A stretch of DNA of 64,000 nt from assembly GCA_050246915.1 (NCBI GenBank), contig JBFWVD010000017.1:20590-84589 (forward strand), in the 5' to 3' direction. Below are positions 17,668-25,397 of the stretch, one piece after another (positions within the stretch are counted from its first letter, which is position 1; each line of letters begins with the position of its first letter). The DNA comes from JBFWVD01 sp050246915 (GTDB lineage Bacteria; Actinomycetota; Acidimicrobiia; Acidimicrobiales; Ilumatobacteraceae). Made by a program: the position numbers and the translations under genes. The notes beneath the pieces were generated by a model, which searched no databases, was not told the DNA's origin, and was given only the letters and a program-made list of their open reading frames with translations.

Positions 17668-18558
17668 TCAGACCACCAGTTGCTCGAGGATCCGAGCGAA
17701 CTCGCGCCCGTCAGCGGCATAGTGGTCGGCCCCCAAGGCGCGGGCCTCGTTGCGATCACCGATGCCGGCACCACCGATGAACACCGGCACCGGGCCCACC
17801 GCATCGCGCACGGCGTTCACCGTGACTCTTACCTCATCGCGCTGCCCTTCGTGCATCACGCTGATGCCCACGGCCACGAGTCGATCGACCTCGGCACACG
17901 CCTTGGCGAACGACTCGGCGGGCAGATCGGCACCCAGGTCCACCACCTCGAAGCCGTGACTGCGCGCCAGGTCGGCCAGCATCGTCACTGCCAAACCATG
18001 GCGCTCACCCGGAGCAGTGCCCAACACCACGACACCGCGGGTGCGGCCCCGGCGAGCAAACCGATCACCGAGCCGGCCCACGATGCGAGCAGCGATCCCA
18101 CTGGCTTGATGCTCGGTGGCGACATCGATCTCACCGGCATGCCATCGCTCACCGATCGACACCAATGCCGGTGACAGCACGTCGAGGTACACCGCCTCGA
18201 GATCGGCACCGGCAGCCATCGCCGCTTCCACCACTCCCCAGCTCCCACGACCATCGCCGGCCACCAATCGCGCCTCGAGGCGCTGCCCCCACTCGACACC
18301 TGGCCGACCCCGCACCGCTTTGACCGCGGCACCCGACCCGGCACCCGACCCGGCACCCGACCCAGAGCCCGAGACAGCACCCGCGGCACGCGACGGACGA
18401 AAGCTCTCCAGATCGGCGCGCGCCACACTCCAGATCACGCCACGTTTCACTGCAGGCAGCAGGCCGAGCCGCACATAGCGATAGGCCGTCATGTAATGGA
18501 CGCCCAGCTCCTCTGCTGCCTGCTGCAGGGTCAGTTCATCGCCAGCGACACTGGTCAT
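17668..18558 (-). CDS. CarH/LitR-like B12-binding transcriptional regulator
   Basis: This 296-aa regulator has an N-terminal HTH of the excisionase/MerR type (LTLQQAAEELGVHYMTAYRY), a Gly/Ser/Ala linker made of 12-bp DNA repeats, a four-helix cap (about 110-180) and a Rossmann B12-binding domain (about 185-296). The cap carries W-x9-EH (RWHAGEIDVATEH), the signature of CarH/LitR photoreceptors that sense light through adenosylcobalamin. The B12 His is in GERHGLAV and is followed by VVDLGADLP. Start ATG 18558 has GGAGG upstream. Light or B12 control of transcription is inferred from family; the target is unknown, and no carotenoid gene is adjacent. Confidence 0.82.
   Translation of the reverse strand: MTSVAGDELTLQQAAEELGVHYMTAYRYVRLGLLPAVKRGVIWSVARADLESFRPSRAAGAVSGSGSGAGSGAGSGAAVKAVRGRPGVEWGQRLEARLVAGDGRGSWGVVEAAMAAGADLEAVYLDVLSPALVSIGERWHAGEIDVATEHQASGIAARIVGRLGDRFARRGRTRGVVVLGTAPGERHGLAVTMLADLARSHGFEVVDLGADLPAESFAKACAEVDRLVAVGISVMHEGQRDEVRVTVNAVRDAVGPVPVFIGGAGIGDRNEARALGADHYAADGREFARILEQLVV
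18329..18364. repeat. three 12-bp tandem repeats encoding a GS/GA linker
   Basis: Three near-identical 12-bp units (gcacccgacccg) lie in the regulator gene and encode the Gly-Ser-Gly-Ala linker between HTH and B12 modules. Copy-number change would stay in frame and alter linker length. Confidence 0.75.
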
Positions 18559-18761
18559 GGGTGGTTTCGCCTCCAGCTGGTCGTCACCGCAACGGACGGT
18601 GCCGCGGTGCCCCCCAACCCTGTGTCTGTCGATCACGCAAGGTTGATCGGCCAGGTCACAGGGATTTTGACACTAAGCCGCAACGGTATCGGCCGATCCG
18701 GCCGGACGACGAAGCGGAGAATCAGGACCTTGGGCGGTTGTGGCGCTACGGTTCTCCAGCG

Positions 18762-19244
18762 ATGGGTCAGCCAGTTGCGGTCGTCGAAAAAGCCAGTAGC
18801 CGTCCGGGCCTCGTCCGTTTCGAGGCCAACCGGAACCTCACCGGCATGGGTCACGAGCGGTTCCGCTCACCGGCCGATGCCATCGGAGATCGGCCGTCGG
18901 CCGAGTTGGCTCGACGCTTGTTCCTCACCGGCAAAGTCGAGTCGGTCCACATCTACCTCAACGTCGTCACCGTCGACCTCTACAAGGGGCACACCGCGGA
19001 CGGCCTCGCCGAGATCGTGGAGAACCTCTACATCTACTGGAAGCCGGGGATGAAGCCTCCGACGCCGGACGAACTCATGGCTTCGCTCGAGCCCGAGGGT
19101 GGAGCAGCCGCACCGGCCGCCAGTGGTGGAGACGCTCCTGCGGCTGGTGGCGCCGCCGTCGATTCGCGCATCCCTGCGGCGCTACTCGAGAAGAGCCGCC
19201 TGGCCAAGGAGCGAGCAGCAGCCAAGAAGGCCGCCGCCGAATAA
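18762..19244 (+). CDS. Nfu/NifU N-terminal-domain-like protein
   Basis: A 160-aa protein. Residues about 5-85 resemble the Nfu N-terminal domain (LVRFEANRNLTGMGHERFRS; ELARRLFLTGKVESVHIYLN; VVTVDL), a fold found in Fe-S scaffold proteins, but the CxxC Fe-S module of Nfu is absent. The C-terminal third is low complexity, Ala/Gly-rich and ends in a Lys/Ala tail. The in-frame sequence upstream to 18561 is non-coding in character. A TACGGT -10 at 18747-18752, 9 nt before this ATG, supports the short form. It is divergent from the B12 regulator across about 200 bp. Confidence 0.7.
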   Translation: MGQPVAVVEKASSRPGLVRFEANRNLTGMGHERFRSPADAIGDRPSAELARRLFLTGKVESVHIYLNVVTVDLYKGHTADGLAEIVENLYIYWKPGMKPPTPDELMASLEPEGGAAAPAASGGDAPAAGGAAVDSRIPAALLEKSRLAKERAAAKKAAAE

Positions 19245-19248
19245 CAAC

Positions 19249-19494
19249 TCAGTGGTTGCTCGAAACCACGTCGCCGTTGGCTCGGCGCGCCTCGTTGGCC
19301 CGTGTTCGTACGCGCCGAACGATCTGCAGACAGGCGATGGCGAACGCGATCGAGATGATGGCCAGCACCGAGTGCACCGCTTTGAACGCGCCATCGTGCT
19401 CGTCGTCGCGAAGGATGTTCCACATCCGGGTGATCCATACGTAGATCGTCCAGATCCCGAAAGCGGCCAAGATCCGTGCTTCACGTCGCTGCAT
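19249..19494 (-). CDS. small membrane protein, function unknown
   Basis: An 81-aa protein with two hydrophobic segments (ILAAFGIWTIYVWITRMW; AVHSVLAIISIAFAIACLQI) and a basic C-terminal tail, so probably a two-TM inner-membrane protein with both ends inside. A TAGCGT -10 ends 7 nt before ATG 19494. It is convergent with the Nfu-like gene (4 bp apart) and divergent from rnhB. No family recognised. Confidence 0.6.
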   Translation of the reverse strand: MQRREARILAAFGIWTIYVWITRMWNILRDDEHDGAFKAVHSVLAIISIAFAIACLQIVRRVRTRANEARRANGDVVSSNH

Positions 19495-19555
19495 GTCGGT
19501 CACGCTAACGGCCACCCACTTGCCCGTGCACAGCGGGCTCGGCAACGGTAGGGAC

Positions 19556-20263
19556 ATGTCGGCCGCTCCCAGCTTGCGTCTCGAGCGCGGATGGCTCGCC
19601 GAGGGATACCTGATCGTGGCCGGGAGCGATGAGGTCGGGCGCGGAGCGCTCGGTGGGCCCGTCACCGCTGGCATCGTGGTCATCGACGCGTCGACCAAAC
19701 GTCCGCCCACCGGATTGCGCGATTCGAAGCTGTTGTCACCGGCGGCGCGCGAGAAGCTCGCCCCGCGCATCACACGGTGGGCGCTCGACAGCGCAGTGGG
19801 CCACGCATCGTCAGCCGAGATCGACGCGCTCGGCATCTTGCGCGCGCTACGACTGGCCGGCGAACGCGCCCTGGCCGCGCTCACCAACGCGCCCGACATC
19901 GTGCTGCTCGATGGCAACTACGACTGGTTCACCCGTCCCCAGCGCGTTCCCGGCTCTCCACTGGCGGCGGCGGTGAGCAACGTGGTGATGCAGGTGAAGG
20001 CCGACCTGCTGTGTGCCACATCGGCCGCGGCGAGCGTGCTGGCCAAGGTGGAGCGCGACGCCATCATGCGTGATCTCGCCGTGCATCATCCCCACTACGG
20101 ATGGGACGTGAACAAGGGCTACGCCACCGTGCATCACATCGCCGCGCTGCGAGAGCACGGGCCATGCGTGCACCATCGCAGTTCGTGGCGACTGCCCGGT
20201 GTGCACGACGACGATCAGTTGGTCCTCGACCTCACGCAATCAGCTGATCTCGAAGCGAACTGA
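19556..20263 (+). CDS. rnhB: ribonuclease HII
   Basis: It cleaves RNA in RNA-DNA hybrids, including single ribonucleotides in DNA. Four catalytic acids are recognisable: Asp-Glu in GSDEVGRGALGGPVTAG (DExGRG motif), Asp in VLLDGNYDW and the acidic residue in AKVERDAIM. The HYGWDVNKGYATVHH motif is typical. Length is 235 aa from ATG 19556; an in-frame start at 19493 would overlap the divergent small membrane gene's promoter and is less likely. Confidence 0.93.
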   Translation: MSAAPSLRLERGWLAEGYLIVAGSDEVGRGALGGPVTAGIVVIDASTKRPPTGLRDSKLLSPAAREKLAPRITRWALDSAVGHASSAEIDALGILRALRLAGERALAALTNAPDIVLLDGNYDWFTRPQRVPGSPLAAAVSNVVMQVKADLLCATSAAASVLAKVERDAIMRDLAVHHPHYGWDVNKGYATVHHIAALREHGPCVHHRSSWRLPGVHDDDQLVLDLTQSADLEAN

Positions 20264-20269
20264 GGCCGA

Positions 20270-21457
20270 TCACGTTGGGGTCGGTGCGGCGAGCAGCGCC
20301 TCACCCGACGGACGCTCGTCCTTCCACCCCGGATCGAGACCGGGGCACGTGAGCGTCATCGGCGCGCTGCACTCCCACAACAGCGCCGGGCGCGGCCCGT
20401 GCCAACGAATCGCCGCGCTGACTGTGCCGTGGCGTGTCGGGACATCACGGATCTCGACGTTCTGACCCAACCAATCGTTGGGCCAACGGGTGAAGAGCGC
20501 GACGCCGTCACTCCCGTCGGACACCAGACCGGCAGCGAGCCACGTGAGCCAACGCGCCGGCGCGACGTCGCGATCTGGCTCGGCCATGGCCGCCGTCGAT
20601 GCCGGCACCAGCCTGGCGGCGAGGCGGAAGATGTCACGAGCAGCGCGCGTCTCACCGCGAGCATCGAACAACGTCGCCGCACCCTCGAGCGCAGGACGCG
20701 TCAAGGGATCGCTGCCGTGGCGCTTGGCCGATTCGATGCACAGCGCGGCAAGATCAGGGGCCCAGTCCACGCCGGGCAGGAACGGATCGCGCCCCATCCG
20801 TGCCATCTCGGCCACTGTGCACAACGCCGCGAGGACATCGGATCTTTCCCCATCGACGCTGTTGCCCTCGATGCCGCGCAAGAGCAGTTGACAACGAGCG
20901 GCCACGATGGCTTCGTCGAGACCGGGCAACGTGTAGCGCGCACCGGTGTCCACCTGCACCCGCCAGCCGTTCGCCACCCGATCCGATGGTGGAACAGACG
21001 CCGCCACGATGGTCGATCCCGCGGCATCGACCTGTACCGGGAGCACCAGTCGGATGGTGGTCTTGTGACCGAGGGGGAACAACACCGACTCCGCCGGGAG
21101 CGCCACACCCTCGACCGCGACGCTGGCCGGCGGGCGAGCAGAGACGACGCTCGGATCGCTGCATGCGATCGCCACCGCCAAAGGCGATTCGTTGGTGATC
21201 TCCATGGCGACGGCACCTGGTCCGTCAGCCACGCCGTAGGTCACGAACACCACGTCACCTTCAGGGACGCGCACACGCGTCTCGACGACCGGAGTACCTC
21301 GTACGGAGCGCTGACGCAGCGAGGGTTCCTCGGAGAGGAGATGCCAGCGATCCTCGGCGGCGACCGCGAACTGGACACGTCGGCCATCGATGACGACCGA
21401 ACCGTCATCAGCGACGTCGGCCGTCCACATGCCGTCAATGACCCCGATCGCCGTCAC
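20270..21457 (-). CDS. conserved hypothetical protein (395 aa)
   Basis: A soluble protein with a beta-rich N-terminal half (residues 1-165, repeated short strands such as VVETRVRVPEGDVVFVTYGV) and a helical middle (about 190-320, DVLAALCTVAEMARMGRDPF) resembling the layout of glycan-acting proteins with a beta-sandwich plus helical toroid. No catalytic motif is visible. The C-terminus returns to strands with RWHGPRPALLWE. The GTG start has a strong GAGGAG six bases upstream. It is convergent with rnhB. Function unknown. Confidence 0.72.
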   Translation of the reverse strand: MTAIGVIDGMWTADVADDGSVVIDGRRVQFAVAAEDRWHLLSEEPSLRQRSVRGTPVVETRVRVPEGDVVFVTYGVADGPGAVAMEITNESPLAVAIACSDPSVVSARPPASVAVEGVALPAESVLFPLGHKTTIRLVLPVQVDAAGSTIVAASVPPSDRVANGWRVQVDTGARYTLPGLDEAIVAARCQLLLRGIEGNSVDGERSDVLAALCTVAEMARMGRDPFLPGVDWAPDLAALCIESAKRHGSDPLTRPALEGAATLFDARGETRAARDIFRLAARLVPASTAAMAEPDRDVAPARWLTWLAAGLVSDGSDGVALFTRWPNDWLGQNVEIRDVPTRHGTVSAAIRWHGPRPALLWECSAPMTLTCPGLDPGWKDERPSGEALLAAPTPT

Positions 21458-21493
21458 GTGTTGCTCCTCGTCATCGTTTCGTCATCGTTCGCG

Positions 21494-21549
21494 ATTCCTC
21501 GCCTGACGTTCCTTGCCTGGTGTTCCTTGCCTGATGTTCCTTGCCTGGC
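21494..21549. repeat. four 14-bp tandem repeats upstream of cofC
   Basis: Four head-to-tail 14-bp units: one diverged (attcctcgcctgac) and three nearly identical (gttccttgcctggt and variants). They lie in the 170-bp divergent gap between the hypothetical gene and cofC, about 65 bp before the cofC promoter. Confidence 0.85.
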
Positions 21550-21626
21550 CGACATCACCGCTCTCGACCGGGGCATCACACTAGGCGGCAAGGGACCGAC
21601 GACGCCGAGGCCCGTATGCTCCGATG

Positions 21627-22208
21627 GTGCAGGTCGCCGTCCTCGTGCCCGTGAAGGCCTTCGGCGCGGCCAAGCAACGTCTATCCGGAGTCCTGTCGGC
21701 CGCCGACCGCGCCGGCCTGGCCCGCGCGATGGCGACCGTGGTGGTCCGCGCCGCCGCTCCATATCCAGCTTTCGTCGTGTGCGACGACGACGGCGTCGCC
21801 GAGTGGGCCGAGGACCTCGGAGCCGCAGTGTTGTGGAGACCCGATCACGGACTCAACGGCGCGGTCCGATCGGCCTTCGACGAGTTGTCACTCGCTGGGT
21901 TCGATGCTGCGGTGGTGGCCCACGGTGATCTGCCATTGGCCACCACCTTCGCTCCACTTCCCCGCCGCGGTGTCGTGACACTCGTTCCCGATCGCCACGA
22001 GGACGGCACGAACGTGATGGTCATTCCCACCGATGTGCCGTTCGTGTTCTCCTACGGTCCGGGTTCGTTCCGCGTCCATGTCAACCAAGCATTCGCTCTG
22101 GGGCTACCCGTGCGGGTCGTACGCGACACGGCACTCGGCTGGGATGTCGACCGACCCGACGATCTCTCTAGGGTGGAAGCGTGGATCTCCCCGGACAACC
22201 AGCACTGA
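21627..22208 (+). CDS. cofC: 2-phospholactate/phosphoenolpyruvate guanylyltransferase, F420 biosynthesis
   Basis: It activates 2-phospholactate (or PEP in actinobacteria, FbiD activity) with GTP for transfer to FO in F420 synthesis. About 193 aa with the nucleotidyltransferase layout: VAVLVPVKAFGAAKQRLSG with the Lys-rich GTP loop, VVAHGDLPLA metal-site Asp, VPDRHEDGTNVMVI and FSYGPGSFRVHV. TATGCT at 21615-21620 is exactly 6 nt before GTG 21627, so I prefer that start over ATG 21624 three bases upstream. The PIG-L gene's start lies inside its 3' end. It shares the F420 pathway with fbiC at 2.2 kb. Confidence 0.92.
   Translation: MQVAVLVPVKAFGAAKQRLSGVLSAADRAGLARAMATVVVRAAAPYPAFVVCDDDGVAEWAEDLGAAVLWRPDHGLNGAVRSAFDELSLAGFDAAVVAHGDLPLATTFAPLPRRGVVTLVPDRHEDGTNVMVIPTDVPFVFSYGPGSFRVHVNQAFALGLPVRVVRDTALGWDVDRPDDLSRVEAWISPDNQH
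22169..22180 (+). promoter_or_regulatory. leaderless promoter inside cofC (TAGGGT + 6 nt + GTG)
   Basis: TAGGGT at 22169-22174, then GGAAGC, then the GTG start of the PIG-L gene at 22181. The box and its CTC prefix are the same as at fbiC. It lies within the last codons of cofC. Confidence 0.68.
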
Positions 22209-22936
22209 CGAGCGCCCCACTGTCGATCGATCTGCCCGTTCCCGAGCGAGCACTTGCCATTGGTGCACATCCCGACGACGTCGAGTTCGGATGTGGCGCA
22301 ACGTTGGCCAAGTGGGCAGCAGCGGGATGCATCATCAACCACCTCATCTGCACCGACGGATCGAAGGGCACGTGGGACGTCCATGCCGACACGGCATCGT
22401 TGGTTGCTCGTCGACGCGACGAGCAACGCGAAGCTGCGCGTCGGCTCGGTTCGACGGGCGAGGTCATCTTCCTGTCGTGGCCCGACGGTGAGTTGGACTC
22501 CGGGCTACGACAGCGATGGCAAGTTGCCTACTGGATCCGCAAGACGCGCCCCGATGTCGTGCTCGGCCATGATCCATGGCGGCGCTATCGCTTGCATCCC
22601 GATCATCGTCACGCCGGCTTCCTGGCCTGTGACGCCATCGTGGCGGCGCGAGATCCGCACTTCTTCCCCGAGCAGGAACTCGATCACCATCGTCCCCAGT
22701 CACTGCTCCTGTGGGAGGCCGACGAGGTCGACCATCTCGAGCGCGTCGACAGCTACGTCGAACCGAAACTCCACGCCCTCGAGGCTCATGAGTCCCAGTT
22801 CGAGTCCACGATGAAAGCGACCGACACTGAGCAACTCGCCGCGTTCCGAGCACGGATCACACAACGTCTTGCCGACATCGGTCGACGCGCCGACTGCGAG
22901 GCCGCCGAGGCGTTCAAGCTCATCTCCGAGATCTGA
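22181..22936 (+). CDS. PIG-L/LmbE-family Zn-dependent N-deacetylase
   Basis: A 251-aa metal-dependent deacetylase of the family that includes MshB and Mca of mycothiol metabolism. Zinc ligands and catalytic Asp are seen in IGAHPDDVEFGCGATL (near residue 28) and the second His motif in RYRLHPDHRHAGF. The substrate cannot be read from sequence; mycothiol-related, GlcNAc-containing or other acetylated compounds are possible. It overlaps cofC by 28 bp but has its own leaderless promoter. It ends before a minus-strand terminator. Confidence 0.88.
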   Translation: MDLPGQPALTSAPLSIDLPVPERALAIGAHPDDVEFGCGATLAKWAAAGCIINHLICTDGSKGTWDVHADTASLVARRRDEQREAARRLGSTGEVIFLSWPDGELDSGLRQRWQVAYWIRKTRPDVVLGHDPWRRYRLHPDHRHAGFLACDAIVAARDPHFFPEQELDHHRPQSLLLWEADEVDHLERVDSYVEPKLHALEAHESQFESTMKATDTEQLAAFRARITQRLADIGRRADCEAAEAFKLISEI

Positions 22937-22981
22937 TCACCAGCACCGCGACCCAACGCAACGACCCGGGGCCAAAACGAG

Positions 22982-23007
22982 GACAGAGGCCCCGAAGGGC
23001 CTCTGTC
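22982..23007 (-). terminator. UUCG-loop terminator of the histone-like gene
   Basis: An 11-bp perfect stem (GACAGAGGCCC / GGGCCTCTGTC) encloses a TTCG tetraloop on the minus strand and is followed by CTCGTTTTGG. It lies 27 bp past the stop of the minus-strand histone-like gene. Confidence 0.82.
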
Positions 23008-23033
23008 GAGCAATCACCGAAGTGATGCGGGTA

Positions 23034-23414
23034 TCACTTCTTGGCAGCGCGCTTGGCGGGAGCCTTCTTGGCGACGGCCTTGCGGGCCGGAGCCTTCTTC
23101 GCTGCAACCTTCTTGGCCGGAGCCTTCTTCGCTGCAACCTTCTTGGCCGGAGCCTTCTTGGCCGCAACCTTCTTGGCCGGAGCCTTCTTGGCGACGGCCT
23201 TCTTGGCGGGAGCCTTCTTGGCGACGGCCTTGCGGGCCGGAGCCTTCTTCGCTGCAACCTTCTTGGCCGGAGCCTTCTTCACGGCTGCCTTCTTGGCCGG
23301 AGCCTTCTTGGCCGCAACCTTCTTGGCCGGAGCCTTCTTCGCCACAGCCTTCTTGGCCGGAGCCTTCTTGGCCGGTGCTGCTTTCTTCGCAGCGGCCTTC
23401 TTGGCAGGTGCCAC
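23034..23414 (-). CDS. histone H1-like Lys/Ala/Pro-repeat protein
   Basis: A 126-aa, extremely basic, disordered protein made of about 20 repeats of the type AKKAPAKK(V/A)AAKK, resembling eukaryotic H1 tails and the C-terminal tail of actinobacterial HupB, but without an HU fold. It probably binds and compacts DNA. I chose GTG 23414 because AGGAGG lies four bases upstream. An in-frame GTG at 23483 would add a region overlapping a hairpin and lacks a ribosome site. A sigma70-like promoter at 23565-23593 implies a structured leader of about 145 nt. A strong terminator follows. Confidence 0.82.
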   Translation of the reverse strand: MAPAKKAAAKKAAPAKKAPAKKAVAKKAPAKKVAAKKAPAKKAAVKKAPAKKVAAKKAPARKAVAKKAPAKKAVAKKAPAKKVAAKKAPAKKVAAKKAPAKKVAAKKAPARKAVAKKAPAKRAAKK

Positions 23415-23433
23415 GGTGCCTCCTGGGTAGGTC

Positions 23434-23454
23434 CGCCCGCCACCGCGGCGGGCG
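23434..23454 (-). promoter_or_regulatory. GC-rich hairpin in the 5' leader of the histone-like mRNA
   Basis: CGCCCGCC-ACCGC-GGCGGGCG forms an 8-bp stem ending 10 bp before the AGGAGG of the histone-like gene. On the plus strand it is followed by TTCTTTT and could also terminate antisense transcription. It could limit ribosome access. Confidence 0.5.
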
Positions 23455-23564
23455 TTCTTTTCTGTCTCGATCGGTGTGATCACTGCTGACCGGAACCGCC
23501 CGAGACGGTGTTGATGTACTGGTTGACCATCGGCAGCGAGGACAGATGTGTGAGGTCACCGCAC

Positions 23565-23600
23565 ATACCATCTGTTCCCAGCGTTCACGTCAAGTATTCT
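23565..23600. promoter_or_regulatory. divergent promoters for the histone-like and DUF429 genes
   Basis: Minus strand: TTGACG (23593-23588), 17-bp spacer, TGGTAT (23570-23565), directing the histone-like gene. Plus strand: a -10 TATTCT at 23595-23600 for the DUF429 gene with no clear -35. The two overlap face to face, so they may compete. Confidence 0.5.
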
Positions 23601-23612
23601 CGGCACCACATG

Positions 23613-23630
23613 TAGTTGCGTTTGCAACTA
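23613..23630. promoter_or_regulatory. MarR-type palindrome at the start of the DUF429 transcript
   Basis: TAGTTGC-GTTT-GCAACTA is a perfect 7-bp inverted repeat with a 4-bp spacer, 12 bp downstream of the TATTCT box and touching ATG 23630. AGTTGC-N4-GCAACT sites are typical MarR-family operators. No MarR gene is in the window. Confidence 0.62.
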
Positions 23631-24382
23631 TGTCGATTCTCCAAGCTCGAAAAATGGACCCTTTGCCGTCATCGACACCCTCCCCACCAATCGCCACGGC
23701 ATCGAAGAAATTCGTCGGCGTCGACGGTTGTCGGGCCGGTTGGATCGCAATTTCGATCACTGACAATGTCGACGATGTGCTCTCCATGACGTTGCACCGC
23801 AACGCTCGTGACCTCGCGGCGTTCGCACACGAAACGTCCATCGTGGCAATCGACATGCCGATCGGACTCAGTGAGACCGGACGTCGCGCCTGTGATGCAG
23901 AGGCTCGGCGAATGCTCGGCCGTCGCGGCGTGACGGTGTTCAACGCTCCTCCGAGAAATTCTCTCGGAGCCGAAGAATTTTCTGCCGCATCGGCCCTCAG
24001 CCGGGCGGCGGGAGGTCACGGCATCAGCATCCAGACCTACAACCTCCTGCCGCGCATCCGCGATCTCGACGACGCGTTGACGTCGTTCTCGTGTCCCGTT
24101 GCGGAGGTCCATCCCGAGGTGAGCTTCACGTTGATGACGGGTGCACCGTTGCCATCGAAGAAGACACTCGACGGACGACAGCAACGGCGCGACGCGATCG
24201 CATCGCGATGGCCCGAGATCGATCAGTTGCTCCGTTCACGACCATCGCGATGTGCCGTCGATGACGTGTTGGATGCAGCCGCCGTGCTGTGGAGCGCACT
24301 ACGAATCGCGCGGGGATGCGCGATGACGTTCGGTGACGGTGCAATCGATGCGCGCGGTATCGCCATGGTCATTCGGGCATGA
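23630..24382 (+). CDS. DUF429-family protein (predicted RNase H-fold nuclease)
   Basis: A 250-aa DUF429 protein, a family predicted to have an RNase H-like fold but of unknown role. Signatures: FVGVDGCRAGWIAISI with the first Asp near the N-terminus, VAIDMPIGLSETGRRACDAE with the second Asp, GRRGVTVFNAPPR, VAEVHPEVSF and a C-terminal CAVDDVLDAAAVLW. The start is uncertain: ATG 23630 overlaps the palindrome and ATG 23654 is equally possible, neither with a ribosome site. The first 100 bp are noticeably AT-richer than neighbouring genes. Confidence 0.8.
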   Translation: MSILQARKMDPLPSSTPSPPIATASKKFVGVDGCRAGWIAISITDNVDDVLSMTLHRNARDLAAFAHETSIVAIDMPIGLSETGRRACDAEARRMLGRRGVTVFNAPPRNSLGAEEFSAASALSRAAGGHGISIQTYNLLPRIRDLDDALTSFSCPVAEVHPEVSFTLMTGAPLPSKKTLDGRQQRRDAIASRWPEIDQLLRSRPSRCAVDDVLDAAAVLWSALRIARGCAMTFGDGAIDARGIAMVIRA

Positions 24383-24526
24383 CGCGCCTCGGCACCTCTC
24401 GGACGTGACCGTCTCACCCGCGGACACAAAGGCCTAGGCACTTCGTCACTTCCTCCAGACCCCCTGATCAGCGAGGGTTAGGCTCCGCCGAAAACCAGCC
24501 GCCCTCTCCTTCCCCCTGGAGGTCAC

Positions 24527-25363
24527 GTGCGTTCCACAAAACTCGGTGCCGCCCTCTTGGCCGGCGCCCTCGTGCTCGCCGCGTGTGGCGACGATGGCGG
24601 TTCCGCCAAGACCACCACGGCCGCCGGCGCCGGCGGCGCAACCATCACCCCCGTCACGGCCGACACCCTCACCGTCGTCACGAGCCTGCCTGCCCCTGGC
24701 TTCTTCAATGGCGAAGACCCCGCTGATATCAGCGGTGGCCTCGAGTACGGCCTCGCCAAAGCCATCGCCGCCGAGCTCGGCCTGGCCAACGTGAAGGTCA
24801 TCAACACCAGCTTCGACTCGATCGTTGCCGGTGCGGTCACCGACAAGTTCGACATCATCTTCAGCCAAGTGACCATCACCGACGAACGCAAGAAGGTCGT
24901 GACCTTCTCGACGCCGTACTTCGATGGTGATCAAGGCATCTTGGTGAAGAAGGGAACGAAGGTCGCCACGCTCGCCGATGCACAGAAGCTCCAATGGGGT
25001 GTCCAGACCGGCACCACCGGTGAGGCTCTCGTCACCGAGAAAGTGAAGCCGGCCAAGGAAGCACAGTCGTTCCAAGACCTCGCCGCGGCCTACACCGCTC
25101 TCAATGCCGGTCAGGTCGACGCCGTCATCATGGACACGACCATCAACCTCGGTCAGGCTGCTGCCTCAGGTGGCAAGCTCGAGGTGGTCGGACAGTTCAA
25201 GACCGGCGAGCAGTACGGGGCCATCTACCCCAAGGACTCCAAGAACGTCGCCACCATCGACGCCATCATCAAGGGTCTCGTCGACGACGGCACGGTGTCG
25301 CAGCTGTCCGCCGAATGGCTCGGCGGCGATCCCGCCTCGGTCCCGGTCATCGCACTCACCTGA
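24527..25363 (+). CDS. amino-acid ABC transporter substrate-binding lipoprotein
   Basis: A 278-aa family-3 periplasmic-binding protein for polar amino acids. It has a lipoprotein signal (hydrophobic core then LAAC, Cys at 20), then a two-lobe domain from about 45 with LEYGLAKAIAAELGLANVKV, FDIIFSQVTITDERKKVVTF and GVQTGTTGEALV. GTG start with GGAGG four bases upstream; a TAGGCT -10 at 24479-24484 gives a leader of about 36 nt. First gene of an SBP-permease-ATPase operon. A 16-bp duplication covers its stop codon. Confidence 0.92.
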   Translation: MRSTKLGAALLAGALVLAACGDDGGSAKTTTAAGAGGATITPVTADTLTVVTSLPAPGFFNGEDPADISGGLEYGLAKAIAAELGLANVKVINTSFDSIVAGAVTDKFDIIFSQVTITDERKKVVTFSTPYFDGDQGILVKKGTKVATLADAQKLQWGVQTGTTGEALVTEKVKPAKEAQSFQDLAAAYTALNAGQVDAVIMDTTINLGQAAASGGKLEVVGQFKTGEQYGAIYPKDSKNVATIDAIIKGLVDDGTVSQLSAEWLGGDPASVPVIALT

Positions 25364-25380
25364 GATCGCACTCACCTGAG
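25349..25380. repeat. perfect 16-bp tandem duplication across the stop codon
   Basis: ATCGCACTCACCTGAG occurs twice head to tail (25349-25364, 25365-25380). The first copy carries the last codons and the TGA of the binding-protein gene; the second is non-coding. Confidence 0.9.
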
Positions 25381-25397
25381 TTCGAATCCGAGCTGAC

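Noticed and set aside
23034..23400. Periodic DNA repeats resembling a CRISPR-like array
   Set aside because: They are codon-phased Lys/Ala/Pro repeats of a histone-like protein with no unique spacers and no cas genes.
23479..23566. 28-codon minus-strand ORF (MCGDLTHLSSLP...) in the histone-like leader
   Set aside because: Its ATG lies upstream of the predicted transcript start and has no ribosome site; kept only as leader sequence.
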